Source: Bacteroidaceae bacterium (GTDB taxonomy: Bacteria; Bacteroidota; Bacteroidia; Bacteroidales; Bacteroidaceae). From it: DNA of 64,000 nt. The notes under the pieces are model-generated. The model had not been told where the DNA came from, did no database searches, and saw only the letters and a program-made list of their open reading frames with translations. Where the stretch lies: contig JAFTXN010000002.1 in assembly GCA_017461605.1 (NCBI GenBank), positions 496,001-560,000 on the forward strand, written 5' to 3'. The position numbers and the translations under genes are program-made. This document shows, one piece after another, positions 32,981-41,856 of the stretch; positions within the stretch are counted from its first letter, which is position 1; each line of letters begins with the position of its first letter.

Positions 32981-33454
32981 ATGAAAGTAAAGTTTTTGGT
33001 TGTAGGAAAAACGGTAGACAAGCGTTTGGCATCGCTCATTGATGAGTATGCAGAGCGTGTGAAGCATTATATGCCATTCACCATGGAGATTATCCCTGAC
33101 TTGAAAAACACGAAGGCACTTACCTTTGAGCAGCAGAAAGAGCGCGAGGGAGAATTGATACTCAAGAGCTTGAAGCCCGACGATTATGTTGTGTTACTGG
33201 ATGAGGGTGGGCGAGAGTTTACGTCAGTGGACTTCGCGGCCTACATCGAGCAACGGCAGCACACGGTGGCGCGTCGCATGGTGTTTGTGGTGGGAGGCCC
33301 GTATGGCTTTTCGCCAAGCGTTTATGCCGTGGCGCGTGAGAAGGTGTCGCTTTCGCGCATGACTTTTTCGCATCAGATGGTGCGTCTGTTTTTTGTGGAA
33401 CAACTATATCGAGCAATGACAATTCTTCGTGGAGAACCCTATCATCATCAGTAA
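32981..33454 (+). CDS. rlmH: 23S rRNA pseudouridine-1915 N3-methyltransferase
   Basis: SPOUT methyltransferase acting on helix 69 of 23S rRNA. The 157-residue length equals the family. The N-terminal KFLVVGKTVDKRLASLIDEY, YVVLLDEGGREFTSVDFA, FVVGGPYGF and LSRMTFSHQMVRLFFVEQLYRA contain the SAM-binding knot and dimer interface. It diverges from nadC, and its 3' end overlaps the next gene by 26 bp. Confidence 0.97.
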   Translation: MKVKFLVVGKTVDKRLASLIDEYAERVKHYMPFTMEIIPDLKNTKALTFEQQKEREGELILKSLKPDDYVVLLDEGGREFTSVDFAAYIEQRQHTVARRMVFVVGGPYGFSPSVYAVAREKVSLSRMTFSHQMVRLFFVEQLYRAMTILRGEPYHHQ

Positions 33455-34517
33455 GTTATTGCTGCTTGTTTCACTCTTTTCTGTAAGTGTTTCGGCAGAA
33501 TGTCAGCGGCGTTTTCGAGTGGTGGAATATAACGTCGAAAACCTCTTTGACACGTTGCACGATGTTGGTTATAATGATAATGAATTTCTACCCGAAGGCT
33601 CACACCGTTGGGCCTCTGCTCGTTATTGGGGAAAGTTGGGACGGCTCTGTCGTGTCATCACAGCTGCAGGAGGAGAAGCACCGGCCGATCTTGTCGGGCT
33701 GTGCGAGGTGGAGAACGACACTGTGGTGCATCATCTCGTGCGCCGCACCTTGTTGCATCGATTGGGCTACGAGTTTGTGATGACCCACAGTATCGATAGG
33801 CGTGGCTTGGACGTGGCGCTGCTCTATCAACCTTTGCGCTTCTGTCCGTTGACGGTCAACTCCTTGCGCGTTCCCTTCTCTGCAGCATCCGAGCGCCCCA
33901 CGCGCGACATCCTGCATGTGTCCGGTCTCTTGCCGACGAGCGATACTCTCGACGTGTTTGTGTGTCATCTCCCCAGTCGCAGAGGTGGGGCAAAGCAGAC
34001 GGAGGAATATCGCCAACGGGCGTGTCGTCTTCTTCGCACAGCCGTGGATAGCATTGCTGCTTTGCGCCATTTGCCTTTGGTGCTGATAATGGGAGATATG
34101 AATGACGAGCCTCAGGATGCATCGTTACGAAAAGAACTGCGGGCCGGAGTGTTTGAACAAGATGAAATGAAAACTGGCAACATTTCTCAATGCTATGAAG
34201 TGAGCGATTGTGGAGACATCAGACTGACGCTCTACAATCTCACTGCCGGTGTCAAGGGCGAAGGAGGCATAGAGGGGACTTATATGTACCGCGGACGTTG
34301 GAATCGGTTGGACCACATCATTGTGTCAGGCACATTGCTTGACACGACATCCCCACTGCAAGCTGCTCCCTCCTCTGCTCGCGTATTGGCTCTCCCGATG
34401 CAGCTGGAGGAACATGGTTCGAGGGGCGTTGTATGGCCTCGACGCACCTTTCAGGGGCCGATTTATCGTGGCGGTGTGAGCGATCATCTTCCGTTGGTGC
34501 TTGATTTTTTCTATTAA
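33429..34517 (+). CDS. Exported endonuclease/exonuclease/phosphatase-family protein
   Basis: A 362-residue protein with GTG start (33429) that overlaps rlmH by 26 bp; the GTG is chosen because no ATG precedes the signal peptide (LLLLVSLFSVSVSA). The EEP fold is shown by VVEYNVENLFD, LCEVEND (metal-binding Glu), RRGLDVALLY, LVLIMGDMNDEP and the terminal GVSDHLPLVLDF (catalytic Asp-His). The substrate may be extracellular DNA or a phosphoester, which cannot be told. The start choice is the least certain part. Confidence 0.85.
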   Translation: MENPIIISKLLLLVSLFSVSVSAECQRRFRVVEYNVENLFDTLHDVGYNDNEFLPEGSHRWASARYWGKLGRLCRVITAAGGEAPADLVGLCEVENDTVVHHLVRRTLLHRLGYEFVMTHSIDRRGLDVALLYQPLRFCPLTVNSLRVPFSAASERPTRDILHVSGLLPTSDTLDVFVCHLPSRRGGAKQTEEYRQRACRLLRTAVDSIAALRHLPLVLIMGDMNDEPQDASLRKELRAGVFEQDEMKTGNISQCYEVSDCGDIRLTLYNLTAGVKGEGGIEGTYMYRGRWNRLDHIIVSGTLLDTTSPLQAAPSSARVLALPMQLEEHGSRGVVWPRRTFQGPIYRGGVSDHLPLVLDFFY

Positions 34518-34555
34518 TTTTGTACGCATCTTATTATGCCCAAGCAGAGGGTTTT

Positions 34556-34618
34556 CTGCAGTGCTTGTAGAAAAATCTGCAGTGCTTCCGGAATTTTTAG
34601 CAAGCCGTTTGGGTGTTT
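34556..34618. repeat. Triplet array of 21-nt palindromic units, site 3 (decayed)
   Basis: Units at 34556 and 34577 start CTGCAGTGCTT; the second has a degenerate right arm (CCGGA), and the third (34598) is strongly eroded. The 21-base period and A/T spacers match the other sites, in mostly reverse orientation. Confidence 0.7.
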
Positions 34619-34766
34619 GATGATTAATCGGAACCTTTTATACGGACTGATGTGTTTCTTTATCACAGTATTCGTCTGATTGCAGTTCTCTCTGTCAGAT
34701 GTGTTAAGTAGTCTTGTTTTTGTGTAAAATCCTTTTACAATTTTTTATCATTTCAAAATAGCATTA

Positions 34767-34774
34767 TATCTTTG
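34767..34774 (+). promoter_or_regulatory. -7 promoter element of the secreted hydrolase gene
   Basis: TATCTTTG 111 bases before ATG 34886; the leader contains a 9-bp hairpin. Confidence 0.5.
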
Positions 34775-34885
34775 CGAAGCAACAATGAGGGAGCATCTAT
34801 GAAGATGGTGGAAGTGGAACAAAGTTTCCACCATTCTCGGTCAAAACTCGCGAACAAATTATAACAAATTAAATAACTGAAGTTT

Positions 34886-36394
34886 ATGCAACATTTCAAT
34901 CTCAACCAAGCACCGATGGCCGCAGGGCGTATGCTGCTGGCTGTCTGTGCCCTTTTTGTCATGTCGTCTGATGCATTGGCGCAAGAGGTAAGCGAAAACC
35001 TGAAAACCTTTTTTGTGGATCGCCTGAGCAAGGGTAAGGGTGTTTATACCGAAAATGTGCCTGTGGAATTGTCTGAAATAGAGACACAACAAGCTGTCGT
35101 TTGGCAAGCCTGGGTGGCAGCTAACAATGAGTTAGACGAAGAAACGCTGATCCCATTGGAGGATTTGAGCCGAAAGAAGAGCGGCAGTTGGACATTGCCA
35201 TCCAATCTTGAGCCTAATGCCGTGATGAATTATTATTTCGGAAAGAAAGGTACACGTCCTGATAATGGATATCCCATGTTTGTCTACCTGCATGGCTCCG
35301 GCAACCGAGACAGCGAATGGGCAACCGGACATAGTTTCAGTACCTCTTTCAAAGATGGTCCGTCGGTATATTTCGTACCTCGTATTCCGAACACGGGCGA
35401 CTATTATCGGTGGTGGCAAAAGTCAAAGCAGTGGGCGTGGGAGAAACTGCTCCGTCAAGCTTACCTCAATGAGGATATCGACCCCAATAGGATATACTTC
35501 TTCGGTATTTCTGAGGGAGGATATGGCAGTCAGCGTCTTGCTTCATTCTATGCCGACTATTTGGCCGGTGCCGGCCCGATGGCCGGAGGCGAGCCTCTGA
35601 AGAATGCTCCTCCCGAAAACTGTCGCAACATTGCATTCAACTTCCGTACAGGTGCAGAGGATAGCGGATTCTTCCGTAACACCCTTACACAATACACGGC
35701 CGATGCTTTTGCATCGTTGCAGAGTCAGTATCCCGATGGATTTGTGCATCATATCGAATTAATTCCCGGCTATGGACATGGTATTGATTATACAAAGACT
35801 ACTCCTTGGTTGGCTCAGTTCACTCGAAATCCCCACCCGAAGCATGTGATGTGGGAATGTTTTGATATGGACGGTGTACGTCGCAATGCTTTCTACAATC
35901 TCTACGTTGAGGAAGATCCACGTGGTTTTCTCTCATATCGTGTGTATTATATAATGGATATAGAAGGAAATAACATAGATTTGGGTGTTCAAAGAGCCAC
36001 ATACAAGTGCACAGAATCGCAAAGTGGGATTGAAATGTCTTTTGACAAGTTTCATTCCGAAGTAAACAAGGGTAAGATACGTATATATCTGAACAACAAC
36101 CTGGTGGACTTGAGCAAACCCGTCAGTGTGAGAGCCAACGGAAAATTGCTCTTCCACGGAATGGTGCAACCCACCTTGCAGGATATGGTCAACAGCCTGG
36201 CAACCTACTATGACCCCGAACGCATCTTCCCGGCTTCAGTCTTGATCGATATGAAAGCTGAAGAAATCACTGCCATCGAAGCTCCTGTCGTTACACCCGA
36301 TTCCGAGCAATACTATGACTTGTCCGGAAAACCCGTAGTAGCACCTCGCAAAGGAGTGCATATCAGTTCGACAGGCAGAAAGGTTCTCTTCTGA
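34886..36394 (+). CDS. Secreted alpha/beta hydrolase with C-terminal sorting-like tail
   Basis: A 502-residue exported protein with a signal ending near ALAQ (residue 33). An alpha/beta-hydrolase domain is shown by PMFVYLHGSGNRDSEW (oxyanion region), the nucleophile elbow GISEGGYG with catalytic Ser, and a late His in GYGHGIDY. It most resembles exported esterase or prolyl-oligopeptidase-like enzymes; the substrate is unknown. The C-terminal YYDLSGKPVVAPRKGVHI and basic end look like a short T9SS-type tail. A terminator follows at 36428. Confidence 0.75.
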   Translation: MQHFNLNQAPMAAGRMLLAVCALFVMSSDALAQEVSENLKTFFVDRLSKGKGVYTENVPVELSEIETQQAVVWQAWVAANNELDEETLIPLEDLSRKKSGSWTLPSNLEPNAVMNYYFGKKGTRPDNGYPMFVYLHGSGNRDSEWATGHSFSTSFKDGPSVYFVPRIPNTGDYYRWWQKSKQWAWEKLLRQAYLNEDIDPNRIYFFGISEGGYGSQRLASFYADYLAGAGPMAGGEPLKNAPPENCRNIAFNFRTGAEDSGFFRNTLTQYTADAFASLQSQYPDGFVHHIELIPGYGHGIDYTKTTPWLAQFTRNPHPKHVMWECFDMDGVRRNAFYNLYVEEDPRGFLSYRVYYIMDIEGNNIDLGVQRATYKCTESQSGIEMSFDKFHSEVNKGKIRIYLNNNLVDLSKPVSVRANGKLLFHGMVQPTLQDMVNSLATYYDPERIFPASVLIDMKAEEITAIEAPVVTPDSEQYYDLSGKPVVAPRKGVHISSTGRKVLF

Positions 36395-36427
36395 TGCTTT
36401 AGACACGATATGTAAAGTCGCTAAATG

Positions 36428-36458
36428 TGAGGCCCGTATCCGCAGAGTACGGGCCTCA
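36428..36458 (+). terminator. Terminator after the secreted hydrolase gene
   Basis: Perfect 11-bp inverted repeat TGAGGCCCGTA / TACGGGCCTCA with a 9-base loop, followed by TGTATGTATA. Confidence 0.75.
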
Positions 36459-36567
36459 TGTATGTATATATCGTTACTATTGTTTGTAAAGCGTGAAATC
36501 CTTAAAGTCCGGTCTGTATGCAAAGTGTTGAAATGATTGAGCGAAAAATATGTAACTTCGCGCAGTG

Positions 36568-37131
36568 ATGAAGCATGTTATAGAAAGTATACGCGCCTGT
36601 TATCCGATTTCTGATGAAGCCCTGCATGCCATGCAGGACAAGATGGAACAATGCGAATGCCCCAAGTACACACGGCTGATATGCCGTGGTGTTACCGACC
36701 GTTATGTTTACTTCATCGAAGAAGGCGTGGTACGCACCTTTTTTCATCCTCAGGGAAATGACACTACGACATGGTTCAGTAGGGAAGGCGACATCATCTT
36801 TGGTATGCGCTCGCTTTATTATGGTTTGCCGTCGGAGGAGAGTGCCGAGACGCTGACCGATTGCAAACTTTACCGCATGACCACGCAGAGTCTGAATGCG
36901 CTTTATACCACCAATATCGACATAGCCAATTGGGGCAGGTGCATACATCAGGACGTGCACTGCAGACTCAGCCGCTTCTTTGTGGAGCGTCTGCAGCAAT
37001 CCCCCAAAGAGCGCTATGAGAATTTCATGAAGCATTTTCCCGGTTTGATAAATCGGGTGAAACTAAAGTATGTAGCTGAATTTCTGGGAATATCCATCTA
37101 TACACTCAGCCGAATCAGGGCCGGCAAGTGA
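36568..37131 (+). CDS. Crp/Fnr-family transcriptional regulator
   Basis: A 187-residue protein (ATG 36568; a GTG codon directly precedes it). It has a cyclic-nucleotide-binding-type beta-roll (YTRLICRGVTDRYVYFIEEGVVRTFF, then TWFSREGDIIFGM) and a C-terminal helix-turn-helix (VKLKYVAEFLGISIYTLSRIRAGK). This architecture occurs in many Bacteroidota single-copy regulators. The ligand is unknown. The acyltransferase gene follows 75 bp downstream with its own promoter, so it may be a target or just a neighbour. Confidence 0.88.
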   Translation: MKHVIESIRACYPISDEALHAMQDKMEQCECPKYTRLICRGVTDRYVYFIEEGVVRTFFHPQGNDTTTWFSREGDIIFGMRSLYYGLPSEESAETLTDCKLYRMTTQSLNALYTTNIDIANWGRCIHQDVHCRLSRFFVERLQQSPKERYENFMKHFPGLINRVKLKYVAEFLGISIYTLSRIRAGK

Positions 37132-37171
37132 AATTTTGCTTTTGGGCAAAACAAATGTGTGGTTTGTGACG

Positions 37172-37179
37172 TAATTTTG
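37172..37179 (+). promoter_or_regulatory. -7 promoter element of the acyltransferase gene
   Basis: TAATTTTG, 27 bases before ATG 37207. Confidence 0.5.
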
Positions 37180-37206
37180 CCCACATTATTATTCAGAAAT
37201 TATTTT

Positions 37207-38370
37207 ATGGAAAAAGGAGTAAGAAGTTCTGCCGCATATCTCGACTCAAAGCCCCATTATGCTTTGCTTGACGGATTGCGTGGAGTGGCCGCCCTGATGG
37301 TGGTATGGTATCATGTGTTCGAAGGATTTGCTTTCGCTGAAGGCACATCACCCGTCGAGGGTTTCAATCATGGCTATTTGGGCGTTGATTTCTTCTTTAT
37401 GCTTTCCGGCTTCGTAATCAGCTACGCCTACGATGACCGCTGGCAAGCATCGTCGGCCGCGAAGCTCACAGTGGGCAGCTTCTTCCGTCGTCGCTTGATA
37501 CGTCTGCACCCCATGTTGGTGATGGGGGCTTTGATAGGTTGTGTGACCTATCTGCTGCAGGGGTGTGTGCAGTGGGATGGCACCGAGGTGAGCCTCGGCC
37601 GGGTGCTGCTGGCTCTGCTGCTGGCCCTCTTCTTCATTCCGGCATGGCCCGGAGCAAGCTACGACGTGCGTGGCAACGGCGAAATGTTTCCGCTCAATGG
37701 CCCGTCGTGGTCGTTGTTCTTTGAGTATATCGGCAACATCGTGTATGCATTGTTGTTGCGTCGGCTCTCCAATTGTACCCTGGCGGGAGTGGTTTTGGCC
37801 ACCGGCATTGCATGGGCCTACTTTGCTGTGGCCGATGTGTCGGCTTATGGTATGGTGGGTGTGGGTTGGACGCTGGATACCATGAATCTGATAGGCGGTA
37901 TGCTGCGCATGATGTTCCCCTTCACACTCGGCATGTTGATGGCTCGTCATTTCAAGCCCATTCGGGTGCGCGGCATATTCTGGATATCGTCAGCCCTGCT
38001 ATGTATGCTCTTTGCCGTACCCTATATACCGGCGATGGCAGGTGTGCATCTCAACGGAGTATACGAGATGGTGTGCATCATGCTGGTGTTTCCTTGCATT
38101 GTGTGGCTTGCAGCCTCAGGTGCCACGACCGATCGTTTCAGTTCAGGTATGTGCAATTGGCTCGGCAATTTGTCCTACCCGCTCTACATCGTTCATTATC
38201 CCGTGATGTACCTCTTTTATGCCTGGCTCATCGATAACAAAGTCTACACCTTGTCCGAAGCCTGGCCCATGGTGGTGGGCATTTGTGCTGTCAATGTGCT
38301 GTTGGCACAAGTCTGTCTGAAGTGCTACGACGAGCCGGTGCGTCGCTGGTTGGCCCGGCACTGGAAGTAA
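37207..38370 (+). CDS. Membrane acyltransferase, acyltransferase-3 (OafA/YrhL) family
   Basis: A 387-residue polytopic membrane protein. Family features: LDGLRGVAALMVVWYHVFEG with the catalytic histidine, FFFMLSGFVISYAYDDR, and FFRRRLIRLHPML, then about ten hydrophobic helices ending in LPLYIVHYPVMYLFY-like PLYIVHYPVM. Such enzymes O-acetylate surface polysaccharides or small molecules. ATG 37207 is chosen over an in-frame ATG 48 bp upstream because it follows the -7 element at 37172. The substrate is unknown. Confidence 0.9.
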   Translation: MEKGVRSSAAYLDSKPHYALLDGLRGVAALMVVWYHVFEGFAFAEGTSPVEGFNHGYLGVDFFFMLSGFVISYAYDDRWQASSAAKLTVGSFFRRRLIRLHPMLVMGALIGCVTYLLQGCVQWDGTEVSLGRVLLALLLALFFIPAWPGASYDVRGNGEMFPLNGPSWSLFFEYIGNIVYALLLRRLSNCTLAGVVLATGIAWAYFAVADVSAYGMVGVGWTLDTMNLIGGMLRMMFPFTLGMLMARHFKPIRVRGIFWISSALLCMLFAVPYIPAMAGVHLNGVYEMVCIMLVFPCIVWLAASGATTDRFSSGMCNWLGNLSYPLYIVHYPVMYLFYAWLIDNKVYTLSEAWPMVVGICAVNVLLAQVCLKCYDEPVRRWLARHWK

Positions 38371-38417
38371 CCGAGGCCGTTTGTGCGAAAAAAGATTGAG
38401 AGTGAATTTTTAAGAAC

Positions 38418-38456
38418 AGCAAAAAAGGCAGGGATGCGTGCATTCCTGCTTTTGCT
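38418..38456 (+). terminator. Terminator after the acyltransferase gene
   Basis: AGCAAAA-AAGGCAGGGATGC pairs with GCATTCCTGC-TTTTGCT with small bulges, followed by TTGTTGAGG. Confidence 0.7.
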
Positions 38457-38626
38457 TTGTTGAGGTTATAAGTCCTGTGTGGCAAAAGTCAGGGAGTGCA
38501 ACACCCCTGCCGGTAAAAGGTGAAAGGTCTTAATGAGTACCACCTTTCACGTTAGAATAGAGGAATGCTATTTTCCATTTCTGCACAAAACATCCGCTTG
38601 GCCTTGTGTCATGGTGCGATCTTTAC

Positions 38627-38713
38627 TCAATAGAGGTCGTCAAATCCGTTACCATTTGTCAGTTCTTTGAATACAGATACAATAAGCCAGATGGCAATCA
38701 TTACTTCAAACAT
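38627..38713 (-). CDS. Possible 28-aa single-pass membrane peptide
   Basis: A short frame from ATG 38713 to TGA 38629-38627. The peptide begins MFEVMIAIWLIVSVFKEL, a plausible transmembrane helix, and ends with an acidic aromatic tail (GFDDLY). The regular hydrophobic-then-charged layout is typical of small membrane proteins. There is no promoter I can name and no neighbour to give context, so it may be chance. Confidence 0.3.
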   Translation of the reverse strand: MFEVMIAIWLIVSVFKELTNGNGFDDLY

Positions 38714-39002
38714 ACTGCTTTCTGTTTTTAAGGTGATGAATCGATATTTTTCAACTCTCCATTCTCATTCCTCCGGTGCAGAATCTGCAGATCTCCAATA
38801 GGAAACAGCGCTCCTTTTGTCGCGCTTTCATGTGGTACATGGCAGTGCATTTTCACCGAGAGGCATCTCTCACGATGCAAAAATGCTAGCGAAATGCGAC
38901 AAACTGCGACACACCAACGGTTCGAAATGTTAAAAATTAGAAGCTTTCGGACTTTTTTGTCCCACTCATGTGCTGAAAATTCCCAAACACCTTTTTGCAA
39001 GT

Positions 39003-39173
39003 ATGGCAGTAACTATATGTTGTTGCCATACTTACTGCCATTCTGCAAACTCTTTAATCACAATAATTTATACGGGATGGTGACAGATGCAAAGTTTATC
39101 TGTCACCTCATCTGTCACTTTCTAAATCATTTACCCTCAGCTTGTTGAGTTGAGAAAGTGACAGAGTGACAGA
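39003..39173. repeat. Dyad and GTGACAGA iteron-like cluster
   Basis: Five copies of the octamer GTGACAGA in both orientations lie at 39080-39173: GGTGACAGAT (39079), its inverse ATCTGTCACC (39098), ATCTGTCACTTTCT (39110), its inverse AGAAAGTGACAGA (39153) and GTGACAGA (39166). A separate dyad ATGGCAGTAA / TTACTGCCAT spans 39003-39041. Such sites are seen near replication or primase genes of mobile elements, but no such gene remains here. Confidence 0.5.
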
Positions 39174-39305
39174 AAAACCGCAAGACAAAAAGTCTATGAC
39201 GCGCGTGCGCGCGTATGCGAACTATTTAATGTGCGTTTCCATATATACTCGTCAGTATTCCATGGTATGTTGCTCTCCACATCTCCATATTTTCAAAAAA
39301 TAGTT

Positions 39306-39313
39306 TACCTTTG
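39306..39313 (+). promoter_or_regulatory. -7 promoter element of the TamL-like gene
   Basis: TACCTTTG with only 7 bases to ATG 39321, implying a nearly leaderless transcript. This position also decides the start codon. Confidence 0.6.
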
Positions 39314-39320
39314 CGGAGTT

Positions 39321-41657
39321 ATGAAACATTTGCTCCCTGTTGTTTTGCTCCGTCTTGTCGCAATGGTGCTTGTAAGCACATTGCTGCTGTTGCTGTGTGG
39401 CTGCAGTGCTGAGCGTTTTTTGCAGGGGGATGAGGTGATTTTGCAGAAGGTAAAGCTCTCCTCAGATAATCATCATGTAAAAGCAGGCGACTATCGACTG
39501 CACGTTAGGCAGGAGGCCAATTCAAGGTGGTTTAACCTGGTCAAGGTGCCTCTTGGAATATATTGTCTCTCGGGAACAGACACCACCAAGCGCATCAATC
39601 GCTTCGTGCAGCGAATCGGTGAGGCACCGGTGGTGTACGACGAGCAACTGACGGAGTATTCGCGTCGGTCGATGGAGAGTGCGCTGCAGGGACGCGGCTA
39701 TCTCCATGCAGCCGTGAGTGTGGACACCATGGCGGGCAGAGGACGCAGGCGGCGCGTGCATTATCGGATGAGTCCGGGCGAGCGTTATTATGTCAATGAG
39801 ATATGTTATCGTTTTGACTCCGACGCGATGTCGCGTGAGGTGCTGGCGGACACGGCGCAATCGTTGCTTCGTTGTGGTATGCCGTTGGATGCTTCGCTCC
39901 TGGCGGAGGAGCGTACCCGTATCATTCGTGCGCTGCAGCATAGGGGCTATTATGCTCTGCACAAAGACTTCATCTCCTATCGTGCTGACACGCTGACGGG
40001 CGACCGCGGTGTGCGACTGACGCTGAGCATGCGCTGTCCGGCTGAGGCCGACACAACTGTGGCTTACAGTAAGTATCGGATGCGGACGGTGAGCGTGTAC
40101 GAGGACGTGTTGCCTTCGGACACGGTAGACACGTGCAACTATCGTGGCCTGCGCATGGGTTATGACAAACGGCTGCATATTCACAGGCGAGTATATTCGG
40201 ACCATGTGTACGTACGCCCCGACAGCTTGTATGACAGCGAGGCCGTGCAACGCACTTATGCCGGACTGAATGGGTTGCCGGCTATCAGTTATTCAGGAGT
40301 GCGCTTCTCTGAGGTCACGGGTGACACTTCGGTAGCAGGTATGCGGCAACTGGATTGCGACATCTTAGTGCGCCGTGCGAAGCCGCATAGCATCGGCGCG
40401 GAACTGGAAGGTACGAACACTTCTGGCGATTTGGGTGCAGCGGTATCGATTACGTACAGCAATCGCAACTTGTTCCGCAGGGCGGAGAGTTTGTCACTCC
40501 GATTGCGCGGCGCATACGAGGCGATTACGGGACTTGAGGGATATAATGATGCCAATTACATTGAGTATGGCGCTGAAGCCAATTTGCGCTTTCCGTCATT
40601 GATGTTTCCTCTCAAGGAGCGGACACGCAAGCATCTGTCGGCTTCCACAGATTTCACACTGATGTTTAATTCTCAAGATCGTCCTGAGTTTCACCGGCGT
40701 GTGCTCACGGTTGCATGGAGCTATAACTGGTATCACCGGCAGCGGTTGCATCAGCGCCACCGCATCGATTTACTCTCGCTCAACTATGTGTATATGCCGT
40801 GGATTTCGGAGACTTTCCGAAACAATTATTTGGAGGGAGATGATCCACGTTATGCGGTGTTGCGTTATTCGTATGAGAACCTTTTTATCATGAAGACAGG
40901 TTACGGACTCACACTACGGTCGCGTGGACTCACTTCAGCGCAGGCACTACAGAAGAGGAGCGGTTATCAGTTGCGTTTCAATGTGGAGTTGGCCGGTAAT
41001 TTGCTTTATGGCATCTCAAAATTGTTCTCAGCACAGCGGAATGTGGATGGACAATACACAGTGTTTGACATAGCCTATTCTCAATACGCTAAGTTCGATT
41101 TTGATTACAGTAAGAATTTTGTTATCAACAATCGTAATTCGTTGGCAGTGCACGCGGCTTTCGGTATAGCCATTCCCTATGGTAATTCAGACATCGTTCC
41201 CTATGAGAAGCGTTATTTCTCCGGTGGTGCCAATTCGGTGCGAGGTTGGAGCGTGCGTGAGTTGGGCCCCGGTAGCTATAAGGGTGAGGATGGACAAGTG
41301 GATTTCATCAATCAGACCGGCAACTTGAAGCTTGATCTCAGTGTGGAGTATCGCACGCATCTCTTTTGGAAATTCCAGGGCGCAGCATTTATTGATGCAG
41401 GTAATATTTGGAACACGCGCAACTATCTGGCGCAACCCGGTTCGCAGTTTAAGTTTTCGGAATTTTATAAGCAGATAGCTGTATCCTATGGTCTTGGCAT
41501 CCGTCTGAACTTCGATTATTTCATTCTTCGCTTTGATGGTGGCATGAAGGCCATCAATCCCACAGAACCAACCTCCAGTAAGTTGCACTATCCCATCATC
41601 TGTCCCAAGTTCTCACGCGACTTCACATTCCATTTTGCCGTGGGCCTGCCTTTCTGA
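39321..41657 (+). CDS. TamL-type Omp85 lipoprotein (BamA/TamA family)
   Basis: A 778-residue outer-membrane assembly protein. ATG 39321 is chosen because it directly precedes a lipoprotein signal (LLLLLCGCSAE, Cys about residue 29); the in-frame ATG at 39231 lies before the promoter. POTRA-like segments follow (RSMESALQGRGYLHAAV, ERTRIIRALQHRGYYAL), then the Omp85 barrel with IGAELEGTNTSGDLGAA, GGANSVRGWSVRELGPG (the conserved lid-lock RGW region) and LDLSVEYRTHLFWKFQGAAFIDAGNIW. It is the lipidated TamA form of Bacteroidota. TamB is not adjacent. Confidence 0.9.
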   Translation: MKHLLPVVLLRLVAMVLVSTLLLLLCGCSAERFLQGDEVILQKVKLSSDNHHVKAGDYRLHVRQEANSRWFNLVKVPLGIYCLSGTDTTKRINRFVQRIGEAPVVYDEQLTEYSRRSMESALQGRGYLHAAVSVDTMAGRGRRRRVHYRMSPGERYYVNEICYRFDSDAMSREVLADTAQSLLRCGMPLDASLLAEERTRIIRALQHRGYYALHKDFISYRADTLTGDRGVRLTLSMRCPAEADTTVAYSKYRMRTVSVYEDVLPSDTVDTCNYRGLRMGYDKRLHIHRRVYSDHVYVRPDSLYDSEAVQRTYAGLNGLPAISYSGVRFSEVTGDTSVAGMRQLDCDILVRRAKPHSIGAELEGTNTSGDLGAAVSITYSNRNLFRRAESLSLRLRGAYEAITGLEGYNDANYIEYGAEANLRFPSLMFPLKERTRKHLSASTDFTLMFNSQDRPEFHRRVLTVAWSYNWYHRQRLHQRHRIDLLSLNYVYMPWISETFRNNYLEGDDPRYAVLRYSYENLFIMKTGYGLTLRSRGLTSAQALQKRSGYQLRFNVELAGNLLYGISKLFSAQRNVDGQYTVFDIAYSQYAKFDFDYSKNFVINNRNSLAVHAAFGIAIPYGNSDIVPYEKRYFSGGANSVRGWSVRELGPGSYKGEDGQVDFINQTGNLKLDLSVEYRTHLFWKFQGAAFIDAGNIWNTRNYLAQPGSQFKFSEFYKQIAVSYGLGIRLNFDYFILRFDGGMKAINPTEPTSSKLHYPIICPKFSRDFTFHFAVGLPF

Positions 41658-41775
41658 TGACGTGTAGCCATAATGTTGGTGAGAAGATTCGGATCACTTT
41701 AGATGTTTTACTTCATGATTTCTTTGGATAAACAAGGTGTCGTTACACTTCATCTCCAGACGAAAGGTTAGAATA

Positions 41776-41823
41776 AAATAACATGAGAAGCGAAAGGTAA
41801 TCCTTTCGCTTCTCATGTTATTT
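41776..41823. terminator. Bidirectional terminator between TamL and B3/B4 genes
   Basis: A 22-bp perfect stem AAATAACATGAGAAGCG... (41776-41797) with its inverse (41802-41823) and a 4-base loop. It serves the convergent genes on both sides. Confidence 0.85.
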
Positions 41824-41856
41824 GTAGACTCTTTCTTCTCTTTCTTACGAGTCTGC

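Larger units (their letters stand above)
34518..34885 (+). other. Intergenic region with repeat array, promoter and leader hairpin
   Basis: 368 bases containing the third 21-nt repeat array (34556-34618), an AT-rich stretch, a -7 element TATCTTTG (34767-34774) and a leader hairpin ATGGTGGAA / TTCCACCAT (34805-34833) before ATG 34886. No gene is seen. Confidence 0.65.
38371..39320. other. 950-bp intergenic region with decayed and repetitive DNA
   Basis: Contains a terminator (38418-38456), a small hairpin GTGAAAGGT / ACCACCTTTCAC (about 38520-38551), a possible 28-codon minus-strand gene (38627-38713), a dyad ATGGCAGTAA / TTACTGCCAT (39003-39041) and a cluster of GTGACAGA octamers (39080-39173). 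The rest shows no convincing gene. Reading frames of 60-90 codons here look incidental. The -7 element of the next gene is at 39306. Confidence 0.6.

Noticed and set aside
38728-39148. Frames of 84-90 codons on either strand upstream of the TamL gene
   Set aside because: Both overlap the same repetitive DNA, have no signal, domain or promoter, and contradict each other.
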